A stretch of 46,536 nt of DNA, from positions 1 to 46,536 of the forward strand of contig CAYSQW010000023.1 of NCBI GenBank assembly GCA_964433135.1, given 5' to 3'. The notes below the pieces were generated by a model. That model made no database searches, had not been told where the DNA came from, and was given only the letters and a program-made list of their open reading frames with translations. The stretch is from CAYSQW01 sp964433135. Its GTDB lineage: Bacteria; Acidobacteriota; Aminicenantia; Aminicenantales; Aminicenantaceae. The position numbers and the translations under genes were made by a program. This document shows positions 8,872 to 16,786 of this stretch, in pieces. Each line of letters begins with the position of its first letter. Within the stretch, counting starts at the first letter, position 1.

Positions 8872-9423
8872 TTATTTCACACTCCTTCCGCACAGCCCTA
8901 GGGATAGACCCAGCGCGCTCCGGATCTCCTGCTTTTCCTTTCGGGAAAGCGGAAAATCATAGCCTGTGCATGCCCCCCGCGAAGCGTCCACGACGACAAG
9001 CAAAGAGCCTTCGGATACAAAGGAGGAAAAAATCCCTCGGGAGTCCACAACCACACGAAAGCACAATTGATGGGCAGCGATGAAACCACGGATCTTTTTT
9101 AGTTGGATGAGGGGGGAAGCCGCGGAGTAACGATCGCGGTCGGACCTTCGGGGGACCAAGATACCCCGGACTCGTGCGTGCTGGATGTCTCGGGGCAGCA
9201 TCCGAATAAATTCAAGTATCCCCTCCAAACAGTTGAAACACATCAGATCCGCTGAGTGGATAAACAAGAGAAGCTCCCCGGTATCATCCCCGTCCGGATT
9301 CTGATCCCTCCCCTCCATAAATTCCATCTTCCCGTAAACATCGGATCCGTAGGCGGTGGAGAGCAACGACATCCCTATCAGCATAAAGCAAAACAGGAAA
9401 ATCATCCGCGGTCGTGTTCTCAT
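8872..9423 (-). CDS. Exported thioredoxin-fold (redoxin/TlpA-like) protein with C-x2-C
   Basis: A 183-residue protein with a clear Sec signal peptide (residues 1-26, 'MIFLFCFMLIGMSLLSTAYG'). A strand-then-CXXC arrangement, 'LLLFIHSADLMCFNC' (Cys62 and Cys65), leads into a helix, as in thioredoxin-like proteins. Later strands ('CFRVVVDSRG', 'SLLVVVDASRG') fit the same fold, but no cis-Pro TxPT motif is obvious, so family assignment is tentative. It is the last gene of a minus-strand cassette with the beta-propeller protein and two exported Cys-containing peptides, about 38 nt downstream of the propeller. The context suggests thiol chemistry on those peptides in the envelope; this is inference. 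Confidence 0.6.
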   Translation of the reverse strand: MRTRPRMIFLFCFMLIGMSLLSTAYGSDVYGKMEFMEGRDQNPDGDDTGELLLFIHSADLMCFNCLEGILEFIRMLPRDIQHARVRGILVPRRSDRDRYSAASPLIQLKKIRGFIAAHQLCFRVVVDSRGIFSSFVSEGSLLVVVDASRGACTGYDFPLSRKEKQEIRSALGLSLGLCGRSVK

Positions 9424-9460
9424 CCCTCCTCTTCTCCCTTTCTGCCGGACGTTCCGGGAT

Positions 9461-10450
9461 CTAGGAGCCTCGCCTTCCTCCGATTTGGCGTGAAGTTTCT
9501 ATGATTCGATACTTTTTCAGCGTGATTCCCTCGTTGGCGCGTGCGTACAGATTATTTTTGGAGTCTATATAGAGGCAATGACTGGGCTCGGGCAGCAGCA
9601 GGTTCCCGCAAGGTTTCCCTTCGGAATCGTAGACATAGATATCCCGGCTTCGATTCCGCGAATACCCGCCTCCCAATACAAAAATCCGATCCCGGCTGTC
9701 CAGGGCGATATCTTTCAAAACGACCTCTGTGGGGACCTCCCATCCCCCGATCCGCTTTCGGACCGGTTTGACCTTTTTCAGCGGGTGACGGCGCCACAGA
9801 AAAATTCCATCTCCGGTCCACTTCTCGATCCGGTTCTGGAAAGAAAAAGCCAAGTAGAAGTCTCCTCTTCGATCCATGCAGAAACTGACCGATTCCTGCA
9901 TAAACGGCACTTTTTGATCGTTGTAAACCAGGCTCCCTTTCGGTTCTCCCGACCCGTCTAAAAAATACAACGCCGGCTTTTTGTTGGGCGTCAAGGAAGA
10001 GATAACCACCCGATCGCTCGAAATGACTTCGAAATCCACAATCGGCTGCTGAAACATGATCCTCCGACGGTATCTCAGTTCTTCATCAAAGACCTGAAGA
10101 CCGGGAACATATTGGTCGCTGACATAGAGCCTGCCGTCAAACCAGACAAGATTCCGCGGGGCCAGGAACTGTCCCGGCCCCCGTCCTCTTCCGCCCACCG
10201 AATTCAAGAGTCTCCCCTGAATATCGATTTTTTTCAGCCTGTAATCCATGGCATCGGTGACATAAAGCTTCTGCTCCCGATCGACGGCGACTCCCACCCA
10301 TTGAAACAGAAGGTCGTCATCCAATGTTCCCACCGATCCGATCTCTTCCAGGCATATCTCCGCCGCCTTTTTATCTCCGACGCAAAACACCGCCAACCCT
10401 AAAAACAGCGATGCCATCCCCGCCATAAAAACGATCCGCAGGCGTCGCAT
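9461..10450 (-). CDS. Exported 6-bladed beta-propeller (NHL-like) protein
   Basis: About 329 residues: a hydrophobic leader ('MRRLRIVFMAGMASLFLG') and then a chain of NHL-like repeats. Examples are 'GVAVDREQKLYVTDAMDYR', 'NLVWFDGRLYVSDQYVPG', 'SFCMDRRGDFYLAFSFQNR', 'DIALDSRDRIFVLGGG' and 'CLYIDSKNNLYARANEG', each with the x-D-x-x-x-x-(I/L/F)-Y/F-V pattern. This matches the 6-bladed beta-propeller family that is common and poorly characterised in Bacteroidota and Acidobacteriota. ATGs at 10489 and 10450 are both possible; neither has an ideal ribosome site, and 10450 gives a standard signal peptide. A longer reading from 10609 would overlap peptide 2 and is unlikely. It lies directly downstream of the two small peptides. 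Confidence 0.7.
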   Translation of the reverse strand: MRRLRIVFMAGMASLFLGLAVFCVGDKKAAEICLEEIGSVGTLDDDLLFQWVGVAVDREQKLYVTDAMDYRLKKIDIQGRLLNSVGGRGRGPGQFLAPRNLVWFDGRLYVSDQYVPGLQVFDEELRYRRRIMFQQPIVDFEVISSDRVVISSLTPNKKPALYFLDGSGEPKGSLVYNDQKVPFMQESVSFCMDRRGDFYLAFSFQNRIEKWTGDGIFLWRRHPLKKVKPVRKRIGGWEVPTEVVLKDIALDSRDRIFVLGGGYSRNRSRDIYVYDSEGKPCGNLLLPEPSHCLYIDSKNNLYARANEGITLKKYRIIETSRQIGGRRGS

Positions 10451-10499
10451 GAGTGAATTTTCGATGGGGCCGCGGCTATTTCCGCCCATTGGTATGACT

Positions 10500-10709
10500 T
10501 CACTCCACATACTTTTTACAGAAGAGATAGCCCAGCCCGCAGTACAGAGCACCCACATGAATGGACGAATAAATCGGATCGGACATACAACGCATAAAAC
10601 CGTCTTCACAGGCTTTGGCGTTCAAACCTCCGGGAAGCAAGACTCCGAAAAGAATCAATGTGACGATCACCAATCCGCTAAACCTCTTCAATCTGATGGC
10701 TGTGTTCAT
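10500..10709 (-). CDS. Small exported Cys-containing peptide (peptide 2 of a paralogous pair)
   Basis: A 69-residue protein with a strong signal peptide (about residues 1-32) and a mature part of roughly 37 residues holding exactly four cysteines: Cys34-x6-Cys41 and Cys57-x6-Cys64. The second pair sits in C-G-L-G-Y-L-F-C-K-K-Y. The neighbour at 10729-10965 has the same two C-x6-C pairs and the same C-x-L-G-Y-x-(W/F)-C-x-x-Y core, so the two are paralogues. The start has GGGAGA six bases upstream, confirming a real small gene. No known family is recognised. Two disulfides or a modified or metal-binding peptide are possible. Confidence 0.65.
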   Translation of the reverse strand: MNTAIRLKRFSGLVIVTLILFGVLLPGGLNAKACEDGFMRCMSDPIYSSIHVGALYCGLGYLFCKKYVE

Positions 10710-10728
10710 TCATTTTCTCCCATGCAAC

Positions 10729-10965
10729 TCAATAATAATCCAGACACCATGAGTAGCCCAGCACACATCCGGCCGCATACGCCCCGAAAGCATGAGCTCC
10801 TCCCATCAAACCGGCCACGGCCGCGTCCATGGCGCATCGCCCAAGAGCTTCTTCGCATAGACCGACCCGGGCCTCCAGATCCAAGGGGAAGAATCCACTG
10901 ACCGCAATAACGACCAGAATAAGAGCGGCGGCGACCACCCCTTTCAAAACTTTTTTCTCTCGCAT
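10729..10965 (-). CDS. Small exported Cys-containing peptide (peptide 1 of a paralogous pair)
   Basis: A 78-residue protein. The ATG at 10965 is chosen because a perfect AGGAGG lies six bases upstream; a longer reading from 11091 lacks any such site and runs through a terminator. Residues 1-32 form a signal peptide with a long hydrophobic core ('VVAAALILVVIAVSGFF'). The mature part is Gly/Ala-rich and carries Cys37-x6-Cys44 and Cys67-x6-Cys74, the latter as C-V-L-G-Y-S-W-C-L-D-Y. It is the first gene of the cassette, 19 nt upstream of peptide 2. No known family is recognised; the pairing with a propeller and a thioredoxin-like protein suggests an exported, possibly processed product. Confidence 0.65.
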   Translation of the reverse strand: MREKKVLKGVVAAALILVVIAVSGFFPLDLEARVGLCEEALGRCAMDAAVAGLMGGAHAFGAYAAGCVLGYSWCLDYY

Positions 10966-11032
10966 TTCGAACCTCCTTTCAGCTCGATATTCAGCAACAT
11001 TCATGCCACGGCCGGGATCCTTTATTCGTCTG

Positions 11033-11074
11033 AAAAAAAAGCCGCCGCTCAATCCCATGTGAAGAAACGGCGAC
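11033..11074 (-). terminator. Intrinsic terminator downstream of gltX
   Basis: On the minus strand, GTCGCCG (11074-11068) pairs with CGGCGGC (11047-11041) through a 20-nt loop, with one G-U pair, and is followed by eight T residues (11040-11033). It ends gltX transcription and isolates the peptide/propeller cassette that begins at 10965. Confidence 0.75.
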
Positions 11075-11206
11075 ATCCTTTTCCCGCGCATTGTCGACGG
11101 AACATGACAAACCGGAATGAGATGGAAACCGAAGGGGAAGATGGTGCGGAGGAAACCGGATGAGAGACGTCAGGGATGAGCCGCAGTCGACTGTGTAGCG
11201 CCTATT

Positions 11207-12637
11207 TCAATTCGACGGGATGAGATCGTCGAGGTAAGCGATTCTTTCCAGGGTTTTTTCTTTCCCGATCAGCTCAAGGACGGAAAATATTCCAGGGCTC
11301 ACTCCGGTTCCCAGGACGAGAACCCGTAGTGCGTGGATCAGAAGCGCCGCTTTTACACCTTGCCGGTCAGCTCTATTCCGCAGAATCGATTCGATAGAGG
11401 AAGCACGGAACTCCGCCATCGCCCGGAAATCCTCTTCGAGCGTCTTCAATGCTTGCGGAAGTCGGGGATCAGCCAGTCGCTTCCGAACCGCTTCGGGCTC
11501 ATAGTGCACATCATCCGATAGAAAAGGCTTCGCCCGGGAAGGAAATTCCTTGATCGTGTGACCTCTTTCCTTAAGCAGATCCAGAAGACGCAGAAACCAG
11601 TCTTTTTTTTCTTTTTCCAGTGAAGCCGTCCACATTCCGGACCGGCGCAACTCCTCGCGGACCAGCGGAAAGAGTTCCTTCGAAGTCATGTTCGATATCA
11701 ACTGCCCATTGAACCAGGCCAGCTTTTTCATGTCAAATACGGGATTTCCCCGCTTTTTCTTTTCCAGAGCAAACATCTCAAACATTTCCTCACGGGAATA
11801 AATCCGTTCTTCTCCCGGGGACCAGCTCATTTGCACCAGATAATTCAGAAGGGCCAGCGGTAGAATTCCGTCTTCACGAAATTGAAGAACCGACGTGACG
11901 CCGTGACGCTTGCTCAGTTTTTTCTTGTCAGGCCCCAAAATAAGCGATTGGTGAGCGAAATCGGGAAGAGGCGCTTCTAAGGCGCGGTAGAGCATAATTT
12001 GTTTGGGCGTGTTGGAAATGTGATCATCTCCCCGAATGATATGGGTGATCCCTTCGGCGATGTCATCGACGACGACGGAAAGATGATAGGTGGGCAAGCC
12101 GTCGCCGCGCAGCAGCACAAAATCTTCGATCTCGCTGTGATTAACGGATATATTTCCGTGCAGCATGTCGTGATAACGAGTGACTCCTTCCGGAACCATA
12201 AACCGGATCGCCCGCGGCCGGCCTTCCATCTCCCGGCGGCGCTTCTCTTTGTCATCGAGTTGACGACAGTCACAGCGAACATCCGCGTATCTCCCGCTCT
12301 GTTTGGCAAGAGTCCTCCGGCGACTAATTTCCTCCGGAGTGCATGTACAGACATAGGCGGCCCCCTTCCGCACCAGGGCCTTCGCCTTTTCCCGATATAC
12401 GTCCAGACGTTGGGACTGGAATATAGGTCCCTTGTCCCAATCGACTCCCAACCATCGAAGGCTTTCAATGATCCCTCCGGACATCTCTTCGGATGATCTC
12501 CGCATATCGGTATCCTCGATCCGCAAAACGAACCGCCCGTTATGGCGGCGCGCGTACAACCAGTTGAATAACGCCGTGCGCGCGGCGCCGATATGAAGAT
12601 GTCCGGTCGGGCTGGGAGCGAATCGCACACAAATCAT
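11207..12637 (-). CDS. gltX: Glutamyl-tRNA synthetase
   Basis: A 476-residue class I aminoacyl-tRNA synthetase that charges tRNA-Glu (and, if non-discriminating, tRNA-Gln). It starts 'MICVRFAPSPTGHLHIGAA', containing the HIGH-type signature, and carries the KMSKS-type 'KKLSKRHG' near residue 240. A Cys pair cluster ('CTC' and later 'CDC') sits at the position of the zinc-binding insert of many bacterial GluRS. Length is normal for the family. The ATG at 12637 is fixed by homology of the N-terminus; an open frame to 12802 is non-coding upstream sequence. There is no Shine-Dalgarno sequence, and a promoter -10 box ends only ten bases upstream. It is divergent from the GGDEF gene. Confidence 0.95.
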   Translation of the reverse strand: MICVRFAPSPTGHLHIGAARTALFNWLYARRHNGRFVLRIEDTDMRRSSEEMSGGIIESLRWLGVDWDKGPIFQSQRLDVYREKAKALVRKGAAYVCTCTPEEISRRRTLAKQSGRYADVRCDCRQLDDKEKRRREMEGRPRAIRFMVPEGVTRYHDMLHGNISVNHSEIEDFVLLRGDGLPTYHLSVVVDDIAEGITHIIRGDDHISNTPKQIMLYRALEAPLPDFAHQSLILGPDKKKLSKRHGVTSVLQFREDGILPLALLNYLVQMSWSPGEERIYSREEMFEMFALEKKKRGNPVFDMKKLAWFNGQLISNMTSKELFPLVREELRRSGMWTASLEKEKKDWFLRLLDLLKERGHTIKEFPSRAKPFLSDDVHYEPEAVRKRLADPRLPQALKTLEEDFRAMAEFRASSIESILRNRADRQGVKAALLIHALRVLVLGTGVSPGIFSVLELIGKEKTLERIAYLDDLIPSN

Positions 12638-12647
12638 AACGAGAATG

Positions 12648-12676
12648 AATATAGCACAGGTCCCTCGAAACGTAAA
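12648..12676 (-). promoter_or_regulatory. Predicted gltX promoter placed for a leaderless mRNA
   Basis: On the minus strand, TTTACG (12671-12676) and TATATT (12648-12653, 5/6 to consensus) are separated by 17 bp. The expected start point near 12641 is about four bases before the gltX ATG, which lacks a ribosome site, so the transcript may be leaderless. Confidence 0.45.
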
Positions 12677-12689
12677 ATGTAAAAATCCA

Positions 12690-12718
12690 TTGACTAGGCA
12701 GATAAAAAATATTATAAA
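12690..12718 (+). promoter_or_regulatory. Predicted promoter of the GGDEF/PilZ gene
   Basis: TTGACT (12690-12695), 17 bp, TATAAA (12713-12718). Transcription would begin near 12725 and leave a leader of about 80 nt that contains a small potential hairpin GGGGC-GTC-GCTCC. It lies back to back with the gltX promoter. Confidence 0.5.
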
Positions 12719-12807
12719 TTCAATTGGGTGGAGGAGCATAATAAGGGGCGTCGCTCCCTGATTTGTGCCGTTTGTAAAAAATCCGAGGTTTGAGGTTTTC
12801 AAGAAGC

Positions 12808-14844
12808 GTGAAGCAACTACCGATCGACAGGCAAAAGAATCGGCCTCCCGCCAACCTGCTCATTCTCAATGATAAGTCGAGCGAATTCGATTGGCTGGGC
12901 AGGCATGCCCGGTCCCACGGCGCCGTCTATTTTGCGTCCACGTTGGAAAAAGCGATCACCCTGCTTCAGGTTATCGACTTCAATGTCCTTGTGACCTCTT
13001 CCTCATTCGCAGCGTATTCCTCGCTTAAAGGCCTTTTCCGGAAAACCACCAGCATCATCATCACGGGACGCCCGGATGACGACATCCATGGTCTCATCTT
13101 GGGTTGGCCGCCCAACCGATACTTGGACGCCTTCACCATTTCGGAAGGCGACCGAAGCGCTGCCGCATATCAGCGCATCCTGCTCACCGCCATCGAGCAC
13201 TCCTTACTGGTTCATGAAGTGGAAAACCTCAATTTCGCCCTGGAAAAAAACCTTCTGGATTTTTCCGACACCCAAATCCAAATCAATGATATCAAGGCGA
13301 CGGTCCAGAATTCCGTGGTGCGGGAGATGGAAAAGCGCCTCGCCATGGAATCGGAATATAACCAGCTGAAAAAAGAAAAGCAAAAAACCGAGCATATTCT
13401 TAAAAAACTCTACGTCGCGAACGACGTCACCGCCTTTCTTGATATTTTCCACGATATCCGGGAGATCGTCGCCGCCGAAAGCATCTCTTTCTATATCATG
13501 GATGAGAATGAAACCCTGGGAAAATATCTCAAGCCTCTTGTATGGGACGGCACATTCCTCTCTCACCCGGATTTCGCCAAGCATGTCGTTCTGGTCGATT
13601 CCCGGGATTTTGCGTCAACCGCCGCCCGCCACGGACGTACGATCAATCTCCATGAACTCGCCGGGGACGAACGCATGTCGCACCGATATATCGATCAGCT
13701 GGACTCTCCTCTCCGCAGCATTATTGCAGCTCCCATCATACATGCCAAGCAAACCATCGGCGTTCTGGAAGTCTACAATAAATATTCGGGGGATACGCCG
13801 GCGGAAACCGGTTTTTTTCAAGAGGATGAAAAGGTATTGAAGAAACTATGCGAGCATATCGCCATCGCCATCAATAAACTCAACCTCATCCGGTACGATG
13901 CGCTGACGGGATTGCTGCGCCCGGAACCTTTTTTAGAAAAAGTTCTGCAGAAATTGCGGTCAAAAAGCAAACGCCAGCTGGAAGAAGATTCTTACGCCCT
14001 CGTGATGGGGGACGTGGATTGGTTCAAGAATTACAATGATCGCAACGGCCATGAAGCCGGCAACCGGCTGCTGCGGGAATTGGCGACGATTCTCAATGCA
14101 TCCATCCGTGAAGGAGACCTTCTCTGCCGCTACGGAGGCGAGGAATTTCTCTTTTTTCTGTCTTCCGTGCATGACAGCGAAGAGGCCGCCAGCGTCACAG
14201 ACAGGATCAGAAAGAATGTAGCCGAACATTATTTTGAAGAGCAGGAGTACCAGCCGCACAAAAATCTGACGATGAGTTTCGGGATCACCATGCTGCCCCA
14301 GGATCGGATTCGTGCTCTTCACCCGATCAATCGTTTCAACCTGAAGAAGATCATTACCGAAGCCGACAGCGCCCTCTCGGAGGCCAAGCAAAAAAACGGG
14401 GGGATACATTTATCCGCGAAAAATAAAATCTGCGTGTACTATGCGAATCAAGAAACCGACCATCCTTCCGATCTCATCAAAACCTATAAAAACGTACCGG
14501 GACACGAAAGACGTAAACAGAAGCGTCATTTCATCAACACCGCGATCATCTACCGTCTGCACCGCGGAAACATGGTCACAAAAACCATCAATCTGAGTAC
14601 GGGTGGACTCAAGATCAGCACTCCCTCCCGCCTCCCCGCCGAAGAAATCCTAGAACTCATCCTCGTTTTGGGAAATAAGGCTTGTCAATGCCGGGGAAAA
14701 GTCGTCTACTCCGAAAAGAACAATCCTAATCTGCCCTACTACCACTCGGGATTAAAATTCACGGACCTCACACTTAAAGATCGATCGGCTATGGAGGAAT
14801 ATTTCACATCGCTGACGACGAAAAGCACCGGATTTTCACAGTAA
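12808..14844 (+). CDS. Pseudo-receiver / GAF / GGDEF / PilZ protein (probable diguanylate cyclase)
   Basis: About 678 residues. Domain order: receiver-like region (about 15-130) whose phospho-acceptor position reads 'NVLVTSSSF' with no Asp; a coiled coil (about 135-205); a GAF domain (about 210-360); a GGDEF domain (about 365-535) with an intact GGEEF active site (443-447) and an RxxD inhibitory site (REGD, 434-437) exactly five residues before it; and a C-terminal PilZ domain with RxxxR (569-573) and NxSxxG (595-600). It should make c-di-GMP, be product-inhibited, and bind c-di-GMP again at PilZ. The GTG at 12808 is preferred; a TTG at 12790 would add six residues. It is transcribed divergently from gltX. 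Confidence 0.85.
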   Translation: MKQLPIDRQKNRPPANLLILNDKSSEFDWLGRHARSHGAVYFASTLEKAITLLQVIDFNVLVTSSSFAAYSSLKGLFRKTTSIIITGRPDDDIHGLILGWPPNRYLDAFTISEGDRSAAAYQRILLTAIEHSLLVHEVENLNFALEKNLLDFSDTQIQINDIKATVQNSVVREMEKRLAMESEYNQLKKEKQKTEHILKKLYVANDVTAFLDIFHDIREIVAAESISFYIMDENETLGKYLKPLVWDGTFLSHPDFAKHVVLVDSRDFASTAARHGRTINLHELAGDERMSHRYIDQLDSPLRSIIAAPIIHAKQTIGVLEVYNKYSGDTPAETGFFQEDEKVLKKLCEHIAIAINKLNLIRYDALTGLLRPEPFLEKVLQKLRSKSKRQLEEDSYALVMGDVDWFKNYNDRNGHEAGNRLLRELATILNASIREGDLLCRYGGEEFLFFLSSVHDSEEAASVTDRIRKNVAEHYFEEQEYQPHKNLTMSFGITMLPQDRIRALHPINRFNLKKIITEADSALSEAKQKNGGIHLSAKNKICVYYANQETDHPSDLIKTYKNVPGHERRKQKRHFINTAIIYRLHRGNMVTKTINLSTGGLKISTPSRLPAEEILELILVLGNKACQCRGKVVYSEKNNPNLPYYHSGLKFTDLTLKDRSAMEEYFTSLTTKSTGFSQ

Positions 14845-14853
14845 CCGATTCCC

Positions 14854-16128
14854 TCAATCCATCATTCTGAGTTCTTCCATGATGGCTTTCTCCGCATCGA
14901 TGCTCCGGCTGTAGAGATTGGAGAAAGCGTCCTTGCGTTCCCTTATATATTTTTCAAAGGCCTTGTAGTCGCTTTCGTTACTCCAGTTTTCCATGGAGAC
15001 TTTCTCGAGGATCTCTTTCAGTATGTCCAGATTCAAAACCGCATCCATTCCGGGGGGAAACGAACTCTGTTCTTTCTCCGCGATTTTCACGTAGCTCAAC
15101 ATCATCTTACGCAGTTCGTCCTGATGACGGATTATATCCTGCTTGACGAAAAACTGCTCTTTAGGTGAATCGAGATCCACGAGTTTCGAATAAAGGGTTT
15201 TCGCTTCTTCAAGACTGTGATCAAGGGCATCGAATATGACTTGAGCATCGATCACGATTTTATCGTCTTTCATAAAATATTTGATTTCTCCGTTTCCTTC
15301 GACATGTTCGGATTTACGATATGCCTCCAGCTCCGAAGACTCTGCGGCTAACGCGTCAGGAGAGATTTCATCCTCACCCGAAGGTTCTTCTTCTGAAGCC
15401 GTTGATCCCGCTTCATCCGCTTCAGGCTCAATCAGGTTTTCATATTCGATGTCGTCGGAAGCCGCTCCCACCGGGAGAGGCGGCTTCTCTTCACCGGAAA
15501 TCTCGACGGGGATTTGTTCATCCGATTCCACGGCTTCGGTTTTCGATTCGAAATCGACGATTTCCGTCGGTTCGGGAAGCGACTCATCCACTCCCGAGAG
15601 CAGGTCCTTTATCTTGTTCAGCTTGGACAATTCCATCTCAAGATTGAAATCGATATCGTTTTTACTATTGTATTCTGGGAGAGGAGCGATAATTCCGAAT
15701 TTATTTTCGATGCTTCGTTTCAATCCCGAAACCTGCTCATCGGCCTGGCGGACAACCTCTTCCAGCTTCTGATTGAGAGTGTGAACCGCTTTTAGTTCAT
15801 CCAAGGTCTGGCTGGTCATTGTTTCGATTTCGGTTTGGTACTGAACGGCCTTATCCAGATGCTCCTGTATTTGCACGCGAAGCTCTTCTTTGCTGCTTTC
15901 GTATTCGCTAAGGACGGTACTGTAGTGAGCGAGAGATTGTTTTTCCTCGGAGACCTCTTCTTCCAGCATCGATATCCGCTTTTGCGCTTCTTCCTTTTCC
16001 AGCCTGATCTTGTCATCGAGCTCCTTCTGCACCTGGGCCTTTTTGTCCTGCAGAATCTTATTCAGCTGTTCTTCGACCTCTTCAATGATGGAAGAGGATT
16101 CTTTCACCAATTCGTTGTCCTTAACCAT
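14854..16128 (-). CDS. Long acidic coiled-coil protein of unknown function
   Basis: A 424-residue cytoplasmic-looking protein with no signal peptide or membrane segment. Residues 1-150 form a near-continuous coiled coil ('LNKILQDKKAQVQKELDDK' onward). About 175-275 is a very acidic, low-complexity linker rich in Glu, Ser and Pro, and 285-424 is a second helical region. No enzyme motif is visible and the family is not recognised. The ATG has AGGAGAG about seven bases upstream. It is convergent with the GGDEF/PilZ gene, the stops being only 9 nt apart. Such architecture fits a scaffold or cytoskeletal-type protein, but that is inference. Confidence 0.65.
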   Translation of the reverse strand: MVKDNELVKESSSIIEEVEEQLNKILQDKKAQVQKELDDKIRLEKEEAQKRISMLEEEVSEEKQSLAHYSTVLSEYESSKEELRVQIQEHLDKAVQYQTEIETMTSQTLDELKAVHTLNQKLEEVVRQADEQVSGLKRSIENKFGIIAPLPEYNSKNDIDFNLEMELSKLNKIKDLLSGVDESLPEPTEIVDFESKTEAVESDEQIPVEISGEEKPPLPVGAASDDIEYENLIEPEADEAGSTASEEEPSGEDEISPDALAAESSELEAYRKSEHVEGNGEIKYFMKDDKIVIDAQVIFDALDHSLEEAKTLYSKLVDLDSPKEQFFVKQDIIRHQDELRKMMLSYVKIAEKEQSSFPPGMDAVLNLDILKEILEKVSMENWSNESDYKAFEKYIRERKDAFSNLYSRSIDAEKAIMEELRMMD

Positions 16129-16497
16129 TATGGCTCTCCTTGGCTTGTAAGAAAATCTTTATCTTCATGTTCTTTTTGATCGATCGGAGCCGCCCGACCG
16201 TTTCCGCGCCTCTAGTTTCGCAAATCCCCCCAATCCCCGCAATCGCCTTTTAAGACGATTACCGGGGCTAATTTTTCCTGCTGCGTTTCACCTGTAAAGG
16301 TGAGGAGGTGTAATCGGAGAGGCGCATCGAATTATTATATTTTCACTCCCTGCCTGCGCCTTCTTGGGCTTCTCCCCTGCGCCCTTCAAGAGATCTTCAT
16401 GGGCCTCTTATTTCGGATATCAACCTTTATCCCCAGTATAAACCTTGACATTCCGTCGGTAAACGAATAAGTTTAAATACTCTTATAGGAGTGTTAT
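16129..16497. other. 369-bp intergenic region with two hairpins, no gene seen
   Basis: Between the divergent coiled-coil and ribbon-helix-helix genes. Two inverted repeats are visible. The first is CCCCG-C-AATCG / CGATT-AC-CGGGG (16235-16267) followed by TTTTT at 16272-16276, so it looks like a plus-strand terminator or attenuator. The second is TCACCT-GTAA-AGGTGA (16288-16303), a 6-bp stem capped by a GNRA-type GTAA tetraloop. The rest (16310-16440) is C/T-rich with GGCGCA/TGCGCC and GGGC/GCCC short repeats. No known riboswitch consensus is recognised. A promoter for the downstream operon lies at 16445. Confidence 0.4.
16445..16473 (+). promoter_or_regulatory. Candidate promoter of the RHH-sat-cysC operon
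   Basis: A perfect TTGACA (16445-16450) is followed after 17 bp by TAAGTT (16468-16473), a weak -10 box. A weak -10 next to a perfect -35 is compatible with activator- or repressor-controlled initiation. The leader would be short, with AGGAG at 16487-16491 serving the ATG at 16498. Confidence 0.35.
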
Positions 16498-16752
16498 ATG
16501 AGCGCTAATCCCATCAAACCGGTTAGCAGTAAAGTAACCATAAAAATCCCCGGCAGTCTCTACAATCGTCTGTCCGAAATCGTCGACGGCAGCGGTTTTA
16601 ATTCCGTGACGGATTTTATCGTATACGTCCTGAGAGATTTGGCTTCCATCCAACCGGAATCTTCAGATTTTCCGCCGATAAACAAGGAAAATCTCAGTCA
16701 AAAAGAAATCGAGGCGATTCGGAAGCGTCTTAAATCCCTGGGATATCTGTAA
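16498..16752 (+). CDS. Small ribbon-helix-helix-like protein next to sat
   Basis: An 84-residue protein. Residues 10-45 ('SKVTIKIPGSLYNRLSEIV' then 'FNSVTDFIVYVLRDLA') have the strand-helix-helix pattern of CopG/MetJ-type DNA-binding proteins. The C-terminal 30 residues form a charged helix ending 'KRLKSLGYL'. The start has AGGAG six bases upstream. It is followed after 34 nt by sat, so it is the first gene of the sulfate-activation operon and may regulate it. Binding to DNA is family inference; no operator was identified. Confidence 0.7.
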   Translation: MSANPIKPVSSKVTIKIPGSLYNRLSEIVDGSGFNSVTDFIVYVLRDLASIQPESSDFPPINKENLSQKEIEAIRKRLKSLGYL

Positions 16753-16786
16753 GAGCGGCAATTCGAAACCAAAAGGAGCATGACAC

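Noticed and set aside
10966..11091. Upstream extension of peptide 1
   Set aside because: It includes the gltX terminator, while a perfect AGGAGG precedes the ATG at 10965.
12638..12802. A 55-residue N-terminal extension of gltX
   Set aside because: The conserved GluRS N-terminus starts at 12637, and the extension covers two divergent promoters.
16129..16497. Riboswitch (SAM, glycine, c-di-GMP or fluoride) upstream of the sulfate genes
   Set aside because: Hairpins are present but none of these consensus cores could be matched; kept only as an unassigned structured region.
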